Below, in pieces: positions 31,480-41,781 of a DNA stretch of 64,000 nt. The notes beneath the pieces are model-generated. The model worked only from the letters and a program-made list of their open reading frames with translations. It was not told the DNA's origin and made no database searches. The DNA comes from Mycolicibacterium doricum (lineage in GTDB: Bacteria > Actinomycetota > Actinomycetes > Mycobacteriales > Mycobacteriaceae). Location of the stretch: positions 3,224,001-3,288,000 of the forward strand of contig NZ_AP022605.1 in the NCBI RefSeq assembly GCF_010728155.1, in the 5' to 3' direction. Position numbers and translations under genes: made by a program. Numbering within the stretch: position 1 is the stretch's first letter; every line of letters begins with the position of its first letter.

Positions 31480-33607
31480 GCCCGGACGCTACCGCACGCC
31501 GCCAACCGCAGTCACCGTCCGGATCGGCCGTCGCAAGCACCCAGGCGTACTGGAATGCAGCTTCCTTCCACCGTTCGTACCGTCCGCTGATGCCGCCATG
31601 GCCGGCGCTCATCTCGGTCTTGAGTAGAACCGGGTTCGTGTCGGTCTTCGTGTGCCGCAGGGCGGCAACCCATTTCGCCGGTTCGACGTAGTAGACGCGG
31701 GTGTCGTTGAGTGAGGTCATCGCCAGGATCGGCGGATAGTCCTTGGCGAGGACATTCTCGTAGGGCGAGTAGGACTTCATGTAGTGGTAAACGTCCTCGT
31801 CCTCGAGGGGGTTTCCCCACTCGTCCCATTCGGTGACCGTCAGCGGCAGCGACGGGTCGAGGATGGTGGTCAACGGATCCACGAACGGCACCTGCGCGAG
31901 GAAGCCCGCGAACAGTTCGGGCGCCAGGTTGGCAACCGCGCCGATCAGCAAACCGCCCGCGCTTCCGCCGAGCGCCACCAGGTTCTGCGGTCGGGTGGTG
32001 CCGGTGGCGATGAGATGCCTTGCCACCGCGATAAAATCGGTGAAGGTGTTGCCCTTCTCCAGCAGCTTGCCGTGCTCGTACCACGGGCGGCCCAGTTCGC
32101 CGCCGCCGCGGACGTGGGCGACGGCGTAGACCATGCCGCGGTCCAGCAGCGAGAGCCGGGCGATCGAGAACCGCGGGTCCTCGCAGGACTCGTAGGCGCC
32201 GTAGCCGTACAGCAGGGTCGGTGCCGGGAACTGCAGGCCCGCACGGTGAACGATCGAGATCGGCACCCGCGCGCCGTCCGGGGCGATCGCCCACTCCCGC
32301 CGTTCGACGTAGTCCTCGGGCCGGTACCCGCCGAGCACCGGCTGCTCGCGCAGCAGCGTCCGCTCCCCCGTTGCGAGGTCGACGTCGTAAATCCGCACCG
32401 GGATAACGAAAGACGTCGCTCCGATGCGGAGTTTCGGTGCATCCCAGTTCGGGTTGCCGCCCAGACCCGCCGAGGTCAATTCGGTGTCGAAGGTGATGTC
32501 CTCGGCGCGCCCGTAGGTTCCGTCGGCGGCCAGCGGCCACAACTGGATCTTGGGCAGCGCCTCGGCGCGGTAGCTCAGCACGAGGTGTCCGGCGAACGCG
32601 TCTACCGCGTCGAGCCGCACATCCTCGCGATGTTCGACGAGCGTGCGGAACGCGGTCGGATCGGCCACCGGCGCCTCGACGAGCGCGAAGTTCTCCGCGC
32701 CGTCGTTGTGCATGATGAGAAACCGGTCCTCACCGCCGACAACCGCGTGTTCGACGGAGTACTCGACGCCGTCGCGGCGCTGCCACACCACGGCGAACTG
32801 CGCGTCCGGATCGGCTGCGTCGGCGTAGCGCACCTCCGAGGTGACGGCGCTGCCTGCGGCGATGATGAGGTATTTTTCGCTGCGGGTGCGACCGACGCCC
32901 AGCCAGTACTTGTCGTCCGGTTCGTGGTACACCCGCTCGGCGGGCGAGCCCCCGCCCAGCCGGTGTCGCCACACGGTGTCCGGCCGCCACGCGTCGTCGA
33001 CGGTGGTGTAGTACAGGGTGCGGTTGTCGGCGGCCCAGGTCGCGCCCGCTCCGATACCGACGATCGTGTCGTCGTACTGCTCACCGGTGCGAAGGTCTCT
33101 GAACCGCAGCGTGTACCGCTCGTCGCCGACGGTGTCGACGGAGTAGGCCAGGATATTGCCGTCGATGCTTACGGTGGCCGCTCCCAGCGCGAAGTACTCG
33201 TGGCCCTGGGCCTCGACGTTCTCGTCGAGCAGTACCTGCTCACCCGGGATCGTGGTGTTTTCGTCGAGCAGCGGAGGTGTCCAGTCGCCGGCACCGGCTG
33301 CAGGACAACGGCAGTGCACGCCATACTGCTTGCCCTCGAAGCTGCGGCCGTAGTACCACCAGTCGCCGCGCCGGGTCGGCACCGACAGGTCGGTCTCCTT
33401 GGTGCGGGCTTTGATCTCGTCGAAAATCTTCCGCCGCAAAGGCGCCAGATGCTCCGTTTGCTCTTCGGTGTAGGTATTCTCGGCCTCAAGGTAGGCGATC
33501 ACCTCGGGGTCGGACTTGTCGCGCAGCCACTCGTAGGGGTCGATGAAGACGTCGCCGTGGTGTTCGCGGCGGTGTGCGGCCCGCTTGGCCTGCGGCGGCG
33601 CAGTCAT
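31472..33607 (-). CDS. ptrB: Oligopeptidase B (S9A prolyl-oligopeptidase family)
   Basis: 711 residues: N-terminal beta-propeller then an alpha/beta hydrolase domain. The catalytic Ser is in [12 protein letters not shown] and the His in [12 protein letters not shown]. Oligopeptidase B cuts short peptides after Arg/Lys. In M. tuberculosis the gene is split (Rv0781-Rv0782); here it is intact. ATG 33607 overlaps the purC stop (ATGA). Confidence 0.93.
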   Translation of the reverse strand: MTAPPQAKRAAHRREHHGDVFIDPYEWLRDKSDPEVIAYLEAENTYTEEQTEHLAPLRRKIFDEIKARTKETDLSVPTRRGDWWYYGRSFEGKQYGVHCRCPAAGAGDWTPPLLDENTTIPGEQVLLDENVEAQGHEYFALGAATVSIDGNILAYSVDTVGDERYTLRFRDLRTGEQYDDTIVGIGAGATWAADNRTLYYTTVDDAWRPDTVWRHRLGGGSPAERVYHEPDDKYWLGVGRTRSEKYLIIAAGSAVTSEVRYADAADPDAQFAVVWQRRDGVEYSVEHAVVGGEDRFLIMHNDGAENFALVEAPVADPTAFRTLVEHREDVRLDAVDAFAGHLVLSYRAEALPKIQLWPLAADGTYGRAEDITFDTELTSAGLGGNPNWDAPKLRIGATSFVIPVRIYDVDLATGERTLLREQPVLGGYRPEDYVERREWAIAPDGARVPISIVHRAGLQFPAPTLLYGYGAYESCEDPRFSIARLSLLDRGMVYAVAHVRGGGELGRPWYEHGKLLEKGNTFTDFIAVARHLIATGTTRPQNLVALGGSAGGLLIGAVANLAPELFAGFLAQVPFVDPLTTILDPSLPLTVTEWDEWGNPLEDEDVYHYMKSYSPYENVLAKDYPPILAMTSLNDTRVYYVEPAKWVAALRHTKTDTNPVLLKTEMSAGHGGISGRYERWKEAAFQYAWVLATADPDGDCGWRRAVASGHD

Positions 33608-34509
33608 GCGCCGGCTCCGATCCACGCGGCGAAGCTCAGCCCCGAGATACGTTCATAGGCCTCGATGTAGCGCGACCTCGTCGCATCGACGATCTCGGGG
33701 GGCAGTGGAGGCGGCGGATGGTCTCCGGCGCGGTCCCAGCCGGACTCGGCACCGGTGAGCCAGTTGCGGACGAACTGCTTGTCGTAGCTGGGTTGCACCT
33801 CGCCCTCGCGGTAGGCGTCGGCGTACCAGTACCGCGACGAATCCGGCGTGAAAACCTCGTCACCGAGCACCAGCTCACCCGACTGATCGACCCCGAATTC
33901 GAACTTGGTGTCCGCGATGATGACTCCCTTCGTCAGCGCGTGTCCGGCGCCCTGGGTGTAGATCTGCAGTGTGCGCTCACGCAACTGTTCGGCGCGCGTC
34001 TCCCCGACCAGGCGAACGGTGGCGGCATAGTCGATGTTTTCGTCGTGCTGGCCGAGTTCGGCCTTGGACGCCGGCGTGTAGAGCGGTTCGGTGAACTTGC
34101 TGGCCTCGGTGAGTCCGGGCGGCAGCGTCAGGCCGCAAAGGGTGCCGGTCTTGCGGTAGTCGACCAGCCCGGACCCGGTGAGGTATCCGCGCGCAACACA
34201 TTCGACGGGCAGCATCTCCAGCCGGCGCACCACCAGCGCGCGGCCGAGCAGCTCCTCGGGAATCCGCGCGTCGTCGGGTGGGCCCGCGAGGTGGTTGGGG
34301 GCGCCTGTTCGTTCCCGGATGAGGTCGAAGAAGAACACGCTCATCGCGGTGAGGATGCGGCCCTTGTCCGGGATCTGTGAGGGCAGGATGTGGTCGTAGG
34401 CCGAGATGCGGTCGGTCGCTACGAACAGCAAGTGCTCGTCGTCGATGCGGTACAGCTCGCGAACCTTGCCGCTGGCCAGATGCCGGTAGTCGGACAGGGC
34501 GGGGCGCAT
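33604..34509 (-). CDS. purC: SAICAR synthetase PurC
   Basis: 301 residues. It ligates aspartate to CAIR. Motifs: [20 protein letters not shown] near the start, [16 protein letters not shown], and DTKFEFGVD in the C-terminal part. ATG 34509 is leaderless (TAGGCT, 6 nt). The stop overlaps ptrB. Confidence 0.97.
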   Translation of the reverse strand: MRPALSDYRHLASGKVRELYRIDDEHLLFVATDRISAYDHILPSQIPDKGRILTAMSVFFFDLIRERTGAPNHLAGPPDDARIPEELLGRALVVRRLEMLPVECVARGYLTGSGLVDYRKTGTLCGLTLPPGLTEASKFTEPLYTPASKAELGQHDENIDYAATVRLVGETRAEQLRERTLQIYTQGAGHALTKGVIIADTKFEFGVDQSGELVLGDEVFTPDSSRYWYADAYREGEVQPSYDKQFVRNWLTGAESGWDRAGDHPPPPLPPEIVDATRSRYIEAYERISGLSFAAWIGAGA

Positions 34510-34515
34510 CGGGCC

Positions 34516-34521
34516 AGCCTA
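34516..34521 (-). promoter_or_regulatory. -10 box, leaderless purC promoter
   Basis: TAGGCT, 6 nt before ATG 34509. A weaker CAGCAT at 34527-34532 faces the other way for the gene at 34540, so 30 bp serve both. Confidence 0.6.
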
Positions 34522-34539
34522 TCGGGCAGCATCACACCC

Positions 34540-35157
34540 ATGACTTCGCGGTTTGTGCCCTACGCCACCACCCCCGGCCGTCTGCTCGTCCAGCTGATCA
34601 GCGACATCGTCATCGCGGTGTGGGTCTTGATCTGGCTGTTCGTCGGGATGGCAGTGCACACTGCGGTGGCGACCATCGCGCAGGTCGGCCGGCAGGTGGA
34701 GGAGGGGGCGAACGGTATCGCCGACAACCTCGAGTCCGCGGGCGACCGGACCAACGACGTACCACTGCTCGGTGGCGCACTGCGCGGCCCGCTCAACGCC
34801 GCAGGCGAGGCCGCGCTCGACATCGCCAACGCCGGCCACGACCTCGACACCACCGCCTCTTGGCTGGCCTGGGTGCTGGCGCTGGCAGTCGCGTCGCCGC
34901 CGATCCTGGCAGTGGCGATGCCGTGGGTGTACCTGCGGGTGCGGTTCGTTCGCCGTAAGTGGACCGCGACCACGCTGGCCGCCACCCCCGCGGGTCAGCA
35001 GTTGCTGGCGCTGCGAGCGCTGGCGAACCGGCCGCTGGCCAAGCTGGTCAGCGTCGACAGCGACCCGGTCGAAGCGTGGCGGACCCAGGACGTCGCCGCC
35101 ATCCGCGGGCTGGCGGCGCTGGAACTGCGGGCCGCAGGCATCGCCCGCCACTTGTGA
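34540..35157 (+). CDS. Conserved mycobacterial membrane protein (Rv0779c-like)
   Basis: 205 residues. Two hydrophobic segments (about 17-47 and 108-130) flank an extracytoplasmic loop ([20 protein letters not shown]), with a C-terminal cytoplasmic domain. ATG 34540 is preferred to upstream in-frame starts that lie inside purC. Function unknown. Confidence 0.83.
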   Translation: MTSRFVPYATTPGRLLVQLISDIVIAVWVLIWLFVGMAVHTAVATIAQVGRQVEEGANGIADNLESAGDRTNDVPLLGGALRGPLNAAGEAALDIANAGHDLDTTASWLAWVLALAVASPPILAVAMPWVYLRVRFVRRKWTATTLAATPAGQQLLALRALANRPLAKLVSVDSDPVEAWRTQDVAAIRGLAALELRAAGIARHL

Positions 35158-35214
35158 GCTGCGACTGGTGCACGATCCGCCGGCACCCCCCGCTCGTGAC
35201 GCTCGTGCTCGGCG

Positions 35215-35337
35215 CCGAAATATCCGCTGGGTCGAACCCGAGCTCACCAACCGGCGGAGCGGCGAGTGCCGCGGATCGTCCATCATGTCGAGCACCTGAC
35301 CGGCGATCGGCAGATCCTCGCTGCCCCGCCGCACGGG
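35215..35337 (-). pseudogene. Cytochrome P450 remnant at the cyp126 position
   Basis: The minus strand encodes [20 protein letters not shown] and RRLVSSG, the conserved P450 segment before helix C (MDDPEHTRLRRLVS in relatives), and then loses similarity. In M. tuberculosis cyp126 lies between purB and Rv0779c, exactly here. Everything downstream, including the heme-Cys loop, is gone. Confidence 0.75.
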
Positions 35338-36756
35338 TCACAGGATGGCGCCCGAGGTGTACTTGGCGGCCTCCGGATAGCGGCTGACCAACTCGTCGAC
35401 GGCCTCGGCGACGCGGTCGACCTGGTCACCGGCGGCCCCGCTGAACGCCTGCCTGTCGGCCAGCGCCTGCTCGAGGGCCACATGGTCGAGCGGCAGTCGC
35501 GGGTCGGCGGCCAGCCGGTCCAGCAGGTCGGGTTCCCTCCCCTTCTCGCGCATGGCCAGCGCGACGGCCACCGCGTGCTCCTTGATGACCTCGTGCGCGG
35601 TCTCCCGGCCGACGCCGGCCCGCACGGCGGCGATCAGGATGCGGGTAGTGGCCAGAAACGGCAGGTAGCGGTCGAGTTCGCGCTGGATGACGGCCGGATA
35701 GGCGCCGAACTCGTCAAGCACGGTCAAAAACGTCTCGGTCTGCCCGTCGATCGCGAAGAACGCGTCGGGCAGCGCCACCCGGCGCACCACCGAGCAGGAC
35801 ACGTCGCCTTCGTTCCACTGGGCACCGGCCAGTTCGGCGGCCATCGAGGCGTAGCCGCGCAGCACCACCTGCAGGCCGTTGACCCGTTCACACGACCGCG
35901 TGTTCATCTTGTGCGGCATGGCCGACGAACCGACCTGGCCCGGTGCGAAGCCCTCGGTCACCAGTTCGTGGCCGGCCATCAGCCGGATGGTGTGCGCCAG
36001 CGAGGACGGACCCGCGCCCAGCTGCACCAGGGCGGAGACGACGTCATGGTCGAGCGAGCGCGGGTACACCTGGCCCACGCTGGTGAAGACGTCTCGGAAA
36101 CCGAGGAATTCGGCGACGCGCCGCTCGAGGCCGGCCAGTTTGGCGGTGTCGCCGCCGAGCAGGTCTTGCATGTCCTGGGCGGTGCCCATCGGGCCCTTGA
36201 TGCCGCGCAGGGGATAACGCGCGGTCAGCTCTTCGACCCGCTGCAGCGCGATCAGCGTCTCCTCGGCGGCGGAGGCGAACCGCTTGCCGAGGGTGGTGGC
36301 CTGGGCCGCGACGTTGTGGCTGCGGCCGGCCATCACCAGGTCGCGGTAGCTGACGGCGCGCTCGGCGAGCCGCGCCACGACGGCGACCCCGTGGGCGTGC
36401 ACAAGCTCCAGTGAGCGGCGGATCTGCACTTGTTCGACGTTCTCGGTGAGGTCGCGGCTCGTCATACCCTTGTGCACGTGCTCGTGACCGGCCAGCGCGT
36501 TGAACTCCTCGATGCGCGCCTTGACGTCGTGGCGGGTGACCCGTTCGCGCGCCGCGATCGACGCCAGGTCGACGTGCTCGAGGACGCGTTCGTAGTCGTC
36601 CACCACCCCGTCGGGCACCTCGACACCGAGTTCCGCCTGCGCCCGCAGCACCGCCAGCCACAGTCGGCGCTCGGCGACGATCTTCGCTTCCGGCGACCAG
36701 ATCGCCACCATCTCCTCGCTGGCGTAGCGGTTGGCCAGCACGTTCGGGATCGTCAC
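35338..36756 (-). CDS. purB: Adenylosuccinate lyase PurB
   Basis: 472 residues. It cleaves SAICAR and adenylosuccinate. The signature SSAMPHKMNTRSCERV is complete, as are TSRDLTENVEQVQI and AGRSHNVAAQATT. GTG 36756 gives the family start TIPNVLANRYAS and lies 8 nt after TAAGCT; the longer open frame overlaps the permease gene. Confidence 0.97.
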   Translation of the reverse strand: MTIPNVLANRYASEEMVAIWSPEAKIVAERRLWLAVLRAQAELGVEVPDGVVDDYERVLEHVDLASIAARERVTRHDVKARIEEFNALAGHEHVHKGMTSRDLTENVEQVQIRRSLELVHAHGVAVVARLAERAVSYRDLVMAGRSHNVAAQATTLGKRFASAAEETLIALQRVEELTARYPLRGIKGPMGTAQDMQDLLGGDTAKLAGLERRVAEFLGFRDVFTSVGQVYPRSLDHDVVSALVQLGAGPSSLAHTIRLMAGHELVTEGFAPGQVGSSAMPHKMNTRSCERVNGLQVVLRGYASMAAELAGAQWNEGDVSCSVVRRVALPDAFFAIDGQTETFLTVLDEFGAYPAVIQRELDRYLPFLATTRILIAAVRAGVGRETAHEVIKEHAVAVALAMREKGREPDLLDRLAADPRLPLDHVALEQALADRQAFSGAAGDQVDRVAEAVDELVSRYPEAAKYTSGAIL

Positions 36757-36764
36757 AGACACAC

Positions 36765-36770
36765 AGCTTA
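36765..36770 (-). promoter_or_regulatory. -10 box of purB
   Basis: TAAGCT, 8 nt before GTG 36756. Confidence 0.5.
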
Positions 36771-36856
36771 CGGCGCGGATCGGGCAGGGCCGCTGACTGC
36801 CGAGGACGCCACCACCTACGGCGAGGACACCACCGGCGGCATCGTGACGCCGACGC

Positions 36857-38281
36857 TCAGTCGGACCGCTTCGCGGGGTGGGTGGGGCCGGTGATCCCGG
36901 CGTCACGGAGGCCGAGGCGGCGGTTGATCAGCCGGTTGATGAAGAACAGCACGATCCCGATCGCGACGAGGATCAGCGCGACGTAGTACTGCTGGGCCGG
37001 GCGGCCGGAGAACGGCAGCACCAGATACAGCGACGCGACGAAGCCGATCACCGGCAGCACCGTCGGCGTCGTGAAGTGCCGGCCGTCGGCCTGCAGGTCA
37101 CGCCGCAGCCGCAGCACCGCGACGTTGACGACGGCGAACACCGCCAGCAGCAGCAACGACGTCGTACCCCCGAGCACCGCGATCGCACTGCTGCTGGCGA
37201 ACACACTGACGTAGAAGATCAAGCCGAACGCGAGCAGCGTGGTGAACAGGATCGCCACCCAGGGCGTCAGCCGTCGGGGGTGAACGGCGCCGAGCACCGG
37301 CGGCAACACGTGTTGGCGGGCCATCCCGTAGATCAGCCGGCTGGCCATCAGCATGTTGATCAGCGCGGTGTTGGAGACCGCGAACATCGAGATGAACGGG
37401 AAGAGGTCGTCGATCGGCAGGCTGGGCGCCCCGGCCTTGACGACCTCCACCAACGGGGTGTCGCTGTCGGCGAGTTCGCCGACAGGCACCAGCGCCACCG
37501 CCACCACGGCGACGAGCATGTAGACGATGCCGGCGATGGTCAGCCCGGAGAGCAGAACCTTGGGGAAGGTCTTGACCGGATCCCTGGTCTCCTCGGCCAT
37601 GTTCACCGAATCCTCAAATCCGACCATCGCGAAGAACGCCAGCGACGTCGCCGCCGTGACGGCCATGAACGCGTTCTTGTCGCCGTCGGTGTCGAAGGCC
37701 ACGACGCGGCTGAAGTCCACGTCGCCACCGCGGGTGAAGGCCCACAGGCCCACGAACAGCACCAGCATCAGGCCGGTGGCCTCGATGATGGTCAAGACCA
37801 CGTTGAGTTTGATGCTCTCGCCGACGCCCCGATAGTTCACCGCCGCCAGGACGGCCATGAAGCCCAGCGCTACGGCGGCCACCCCACCTGTGCCCCAGTC
37901 CAGGCCGAAACCCTCGACGAGGTTCGCACCGAAGAACCGCGACGCCGTCGAGGCCGACGTGATGCCCGAGCACATCACCACGAAAGCCACCAGGAACGTG
38001 ACGAACTGCAGTCCGAAAGCCTTGTGGGCGTAGAGCGCAGCCCCCGCCGCCTGCGGGTACTTGGTGACCAGTTCCAGGTAGCTGAACGCGGTGATGGTGG
38101 CGATGAGGAAGGCCACCAGGAATGGTAGCCACGCTGCCCCACCGACTTCGGCGGCCACGTCACCGGTCAGCGCGTAGACGCCGGTGCCGAGGATGTCGCC
38201 GACGACGAACAGCAGCAACAGGCCGGGACCCATCACCCGCCGCAACTCGGGCTGCTGCCTGACCGTGTCTGGTTGGCTCAT
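36857..38281 (-). CDS. APC-family amino-acid permease
   Basis: 474 residues, 12 predicted helices. N-terminal GPGLLLLFVVGDILGTGVYA and GFEDSVNMAEETRDPVKTFP are typical of the APC (YhdG/AdiC-like) fold. ATG 38281 is fixed by GGAGGA five bases upstream. The TetR gene just upstream in the same direction is a likely regulator. Substrate unknown. Confidence 0.92.
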   Translation of the reverse strand: MSQPDTVRQQPELRRVMGPGLLLLFVVGDILGTGVYALTGDVAAEVGGAAWLPFLVAFLIATITAFSYLELVTKYPQAAGAALYAHKAFGLQFVTFLVAFVVMCSGITSASTASRFFGANLVEGFGLDWGTGGVAAVALGFMAVLAAVNYRGVGESIKLNVVLTIIEATGLMLVLFVGLWAFTRGGDVDFSRVVAFDTDGDKNAFMAVTAATSLAFFAMVGFEDSVNMAEETRDPVKTFPKVLLSGLTIAGIVYMLVAVVAVALVPVGELADSDTPLVEVVKAGAPSLPIDDLFPFISMFAVSNTALINMLMASRLIYGMARQHVLPPVLGAVHPRRLTPWVAILFTTLLAFGLIFYVSVFASSSAIAVLGGTTSLLLLAVFAVVNVAVLRLRRDLQADGRHFTTPTVLPVIGFVASLYLVLPFSGRPAQQYYVALILVAIGIVLFFINRLINRRLGLRDAGITGPTHPAKRSD

Positions 38282-38342
38282 GCGTTCCTCCGTCACTGTT
38301 GCCCGGTCATCATCATCGGGCCGCGACGACGTCAACGCAGCG

Positions 38343-38981
38343 TCATTGCCGCAATCGTTGCCGGACCTGCGCTCCGCCCGCCGGTGCCAGGACGTCGATG
38401 ACGTCGATCAGCGTGGCCCGTGCGGTGGCGCGCGGACTGTCCCCGTCGCCGACCAGGGCGGCGACCACCGCACCGTCGAGGGCGCAGACCAGTGCGGTGA
38501 GGAACTCCGCACGCACCATCCGGCCCGAGCGCTCCATCACCGCGACGACGGCGTCGGTGCGCTGGCGCAGGATGCGGCGCTGGACGTCGCGCAGCGCCGG
38601 CTGCCGGGCACACGCGATGTAGCGTTCGTAGCGGGAGATCAACTCCTCGCTGCCGCGGGCGTCGGGCGCGCCGAGTAGCAGGTCCACCAACACGTCCGCG
38701 GTCGATTCCGCGCCGCGTCGGCGCCGTGACAACGCCGCCACCCGTTGCCGCAGGCGCTCGGCCTCCCGGATTCCCTCGTATTCGACGGCCTTGACGATCA
38801 GGTCGTCCAGCGACGAGAAATAGTAGGTCGTCGACGCCAGCGGCAGGCCGGCGCGGCTGGCCACCGCGCGGTGCCGGACGGCGTCGAATCCTCCTTCACA
38901 CAGGAGATCAGCCGCCGCACTGACCAGCGCATACCGCCTGCGTTCCCCCTTGGGAGTGACTGCTGCCGTCACGGTTAGCAT
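38343..38981 (-). CDS. TetR-family transcriptional regulator
   Basis: 212 residues. HTH at about 28-50 (VRHRAVASRAGLPLASTTYY-F) followed by a ligand domain. The start is uncertain: ATG 38981 or GTG 38972. It precedes the permease by 61 bp and is divergent from the esterase, so it may control either. Confidence 0.85.
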   Translation of the reverse strand: MLTVTAAVTPKGERRRYALVSAAADLLCEGGFDAVRHRAVASRAGLPLASTTYYFSSLDDLIVKAVEYEGIREAERLRQRVAALSRRRRGAESTADVLVDLLLGAPDARGSEELISRYERYIACARQPALRDVQRRILRQRTDAVVAVMERSGRMVRAEFLTALVCALDGAVVAALVGDGDSPRATARATLIDVIDVLAPAGGAQVRQRLRQ

Positions 38982-39090
38982 GCTGCCAGCCACCCAGGTC
39001 GGGCATCGTCGTTTCGCGCAAACCCCACGCTTTCTTCAGGCAGGTCGGCCGCGGACGGGACGGCGGTGCTCCGGTGGCAAGATGGCCGCC

Positions 39091-39915
39091 ATGTCCTCGC
39101 GCCTGAGTCGCCGCGCCGCCCTGCGCCTTGCCGCAGGTGCGGCCGCAGGCGCGGCGGGTGCGCACGCGCTTGCCGTCGCCATCCCGGCCGCAGCGGCCCC
39201 GCCGGCGCCCACCTACCTCACGGGTTCGTTCGTGTCGGCCGCCCGCGGCGGGATCGAGACCAACTGGGCGATCGCGCGGGCACCGGGGCAGACGGGTGCG
39301 CTGCGTCCGGTGATCGCACTGCACGGCAAGGGTGCCGACGGGGCCCAGGTGATGGCCGGCGGAGTCGAGCACGGTCTGGCGGAAGCGGTCGCCGCCGGCC
39401 TCCCCCCGTTCGCGGTCGTGGCGGTCGACGGTGGCGGAGGTTATTGGCACAAGCGTGCTTCCGGTGAGGATTCCGGGGCCATGGTGCTCGACGAGCTACT
39501 CCCGATGCTAGGCACGATGGGTCTCGACACGTCGCGCGTCGGATTCCTCGGCTGGTCGATGGGCGGCTACGGAGCCCTCCTGCTGGGCGCTCGGCTGGGC
39601 CGGCAACGCACTGCGGCGATCTGCGCGGTCAGCCCGGCGCTGTGGACGTCGGCGGGCGCGAGCGCACCGGGGGCGTTCGACGGCGCCGACGACTACGCCG
39701 CCAACAGCGTGTGGGGCCGTCCGGAATTCTCGTCGATCCCCATCCGGATCGACTGCGGCACGTCGGATCCCTTCTACTCGGCGACCCGGCAATTCGTCGC
39801 GCAGCTGCCGAATCCACCGGCCGGCGGGTTTTCCCCCGGCGGGCACGACGGCAGGTTCTGGAGCTCGCAGCTGCCCGCGGAGGTCACCTGGATGGCACCG
39901 CTCGTCAGCGCTTGA
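39091..39915 (+). CDS. Tat-exported esterase (alpha/beta hydrolase)
   Basis: 274 residues. The twin-arginine signal [18 protein letters not shown] ends near AAAAP. The nucleophile elbow is GWSMGGYG and the acid/His may be DCGTSDP and GGHDGRFW. It resembles the Rv0774c esterase. ATG 39091 is 7 nt after CAAGAT; ATG 39082 adds three residues. The 3' end overlaps purD by 11 bp. Confidence 0.85.
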   Translation: MSSRLSRRAALRLAAGAAAGAAGAHALAVAIPAAAAPPAPTYLTGSFVSAARGGIETNWAIARAPGQTGALRPVIALHGKGADGAQVMAGGVEHGLAEAVAAGLPPFAVVAVDGGGGYWHKRASGEDSGAMVLDELLPMLGTMGLDTSRVGFLGWSMGGYGALLLGARLGRQRTAAICAVSPALWTSAGASAPGAFDGADDYAANSVWGRPEFSSIPIRIDCGTSDPFYSATRQFVAQLPNPPAGGFSPGGHDGRFWSSQLPAEVTWMAPLVSA

Positions 39916-41179
39916 CGACGATCTTGCCTTCGGCTGCCGTCTGTCCGATGTCGTGGCGGAAGTGGCTGCCCGGCAAGCGGATCGAAGAAAGGATCGAGTA
40001 CGCGGCGGCCCTGGCGGCATCGAGGTCGGCGCCGGTACCCACCACGGACAGCACCCGGCCGCCGGACGACACAATGGCGCCGTCGGCGCGGCGGGCGGTG
40101 CCGGCATGCAACACGCCGTCGGCCTCGGCCCCGGCGATCACGTCGCCGACACGGGGCCGTCCGGGGTAGTTCTCGGCGGCCACCACCACCGTCACCGCGG
40201 CGCCGTCGCGCCACCGCAGCTCCGGGAACTGCGCGAGCCGCCCGGTCGCTGCGGCGTGCAGTAGCTGACCCAGCGGGGAATCGAGTAGTGGGAGCACCGA
40301 TTGGGTCTCCGGGTCACCGAAGCGGCAGTTGAACTCGACGACGGCCGGTCCGCGTGACGTGATCGCCAAGCCCGCGTACAGCAGGCCCGAGAACGCGCTG
40401 CCACGCCGAACCATCTCCGCTGCAACGGGCTTGACTATCTCGTCGACGATTCGGGCGTAGACGTCGGCGGGCAGCCACGGCAGCGGCGCGTAGGCGCCCA
40501 TACCGCCGGTGTTGGGCCCGGTGTCGCCGTCAGCGACACGTTTGAAGTCCTGTGCGGCGAGCAGAGGCACCACGGTTTCGCCGTCGACGACGCAGAACAG
40601 CGACACCTCGGGACCGTCGAGAAAGGACTCGAGCAGAACCGGATGGCCGCAGTCGAGCAGGCCCGCGGCGTGGGCGCGCGCCGCATCGCGGTCGGCGGTC
40701 ACCACCACGCCCTTGCCCGCGGCCAGTCCGTCGTCCTTGACCACCCACGCGGCCTCTCCGGCCGGCGGGCCGAAGCGGTCGAGGGCGGCGTCGAGGTGTG
40801 CCGGATTGTCGACGATCTCGCTGGCCGCGGTGGGCACACCGGCGGCGTTCATCACTTCTTTCGCGAAGGCCTTCGACCCCTCGATCCGGGCGGCGTCCCT
40901 GCTGGGGCCGAAGCACGCGATCCCGGCGGCACGGACGGCGTCGGCCACCCCCAGCACCAAGGGCACCTCGGGCCCGATGACGACGAGGTCCGCGCCGACC
41001 CGGCGGGCGAGTTCGGTGACGGCCTCAGCGGAGGTGATGTCGACGTCGTGCTGGTCGGCGATCGCGGCCATGCCGGGGTTGCCGGGTGCGACCGCCAGCG
41101 CCTCGACTTCGGGGTCTCGGCGCAACGCCAGAAGGAGGGCATGTTCACGAGCACCGGATCCGATCACCAGGACGCGCAC
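39905..41179 (-). CDS. purD: Phosphoribosylamine-glycine ligase PurD
   Basis: 424 residues, ATP-grasp GAR synthetase (purine step 2). Motifs: [43 protein letters not shown], and [16 protein letters not shown] 41179 lies 6 nt after TAGGGT. Divergent from the HIT gene. Confidence 0.97.
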   Translation of the reverse strand: MRVLVIGSGAREHALLLALRRDPEVEALAVAPGNPGMAAIADQHDVDITSAEAVTELARRVGADLVVIGPEVPLVLGVADAVRAAGIACFGPSRDAARIEGSKAFAKEVMNAAGVPTAASEIVDNPAHLDAALDRFGPPAGEAAWVVKDDGLAAGKGVVVTADRDAARAHAAGLLDCGHPVLLESFLDGPEVSLFCVVDGETVVPLLAAQDFKRVADGDTGPNTGGMGAYAPLPWLPADVYARIVDEIVKPVAAEMVRRGSAFSGLLYAGLAITSRGPAVVEFNCRFGDPETQSVLPLLDSPLGQLLHAAATGRLAQFPELRWRDGAAVTVVVAAENYPGRPRVGDVIAGAEADGVLHAGTARRADGAIVSSGGRVLSVVGTGADLDAARAAAYSILSSIRLPGSHFRHDIGQTAAEGKIVVKR

Positions 41180-41185
41180 ATGTGC

Positions 41186-41191
41186 ACCCTA
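41186..41191 (-). promoter_or_regulatory. -10 box, leaderless purD promoter
   Basis: TAGGGT, 6 nt before GTG 41179. Confidence 0.6.
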
Positions 41192-41239
41192 GACCCATCG
41201 CGGCATACAGTCGCAGCTCCGCAAGACGGCACCGCTCAC

Positions 41240-41245
41240 TATGCT
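41240..41245 (+). promoter_or_regulatory. -10 box, leaderless HIT promoter
   Basis: TATGCT, 7 nt before ATG 41253. The ATG at 41241 lies inside this box and is ruled out as a start. Confidence 0.65.
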
Positions 41246-41252
41246 CAGAACA

Positions 41253-41657
41253 ATGGCGACCGTCTTCACCAAGATCATAAACGGAGAACTGCCGGGCCGA
41301 TTCGTCTACGAGGACGATGAGATAGTCGCGTTCCTCACCATCGCGCCGATGACCCAGGGACACACGCTGGTGGTGCCGCGCGCGGAGATCGACCAGTGGC
41401 AGGACGTCGAACCCGGCGTGTTCGCCGGTGTCATGGAGGTGTCGCAGCTGATCGGCAAGGCGGTCGTCAAGGCCTTCAGCGCCGAGCGTGCGGGCATGAT
41501 CATCGCCGGCCTCGAAGTGCCGCACCTGCACGTGCACGTCTTCCCCGCCTACAACCTCACCGACTTCGGATTCGCCAATGTCGACAACAACCCGTCGCCG
41601 GAATCCCTCGACGAGGCACAGACCAAGATCAAGGCCGCGCTCGCCGAACTCCCCTGA
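41253..41657 (+). CDS. HIT-family nucleotide hydrolase/transferase
   Basis: 134 residues. The histidine triad HLHVHVF has His91, His93 and His95, preceded by [11 protein letters not shown] proteins hydrolyse adenosine phosphoramidates or dinucleoside polyphosphates. Corresponds to Rv0759c. The start is fixed by the promoter spacing. Confidence 0.94.
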   Translation: MATVFTKIINGELPGRFVYEDDEIVAFLTIAPMTQGHTLVVPRAEIDQWQDVEPGVFAGVMEVSQLIGKAVVKAFSAERAGMIIAGLEVPHLHVHVFPAYNLTDFGFANVDNNPSPESLDEAQTKIKAALAELP

Positions 41658-41769
41658 GAGTCAGCGCGCCCTTAGTGTCAGCGGGTTTCGGCCGCAACGT
41701 CGTTGAACCGCGGCAGGAAAGCTGCGGGTCGGCTGCGAGAAATCCGTGAGTTCACGCTTGCAGTGTCCA

Positions 41770-41775
41770 TACACT
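41770..41775 (+). promoter_or_regulatory. -10 box, leaderless promoter of the decapeptide-repeat gene
   Basis: TACACT, 6 nt before ATG 41782. Confidence 0.6.
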
Positions 41776-41781
41776 GGCGGC

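Noticed and set aside
41241..41252. ATG 41241 as the HIT start
   Set aside because: It lies inside the TATGCT -10 box; ATG 41253 is 7 nt further and matches the family.
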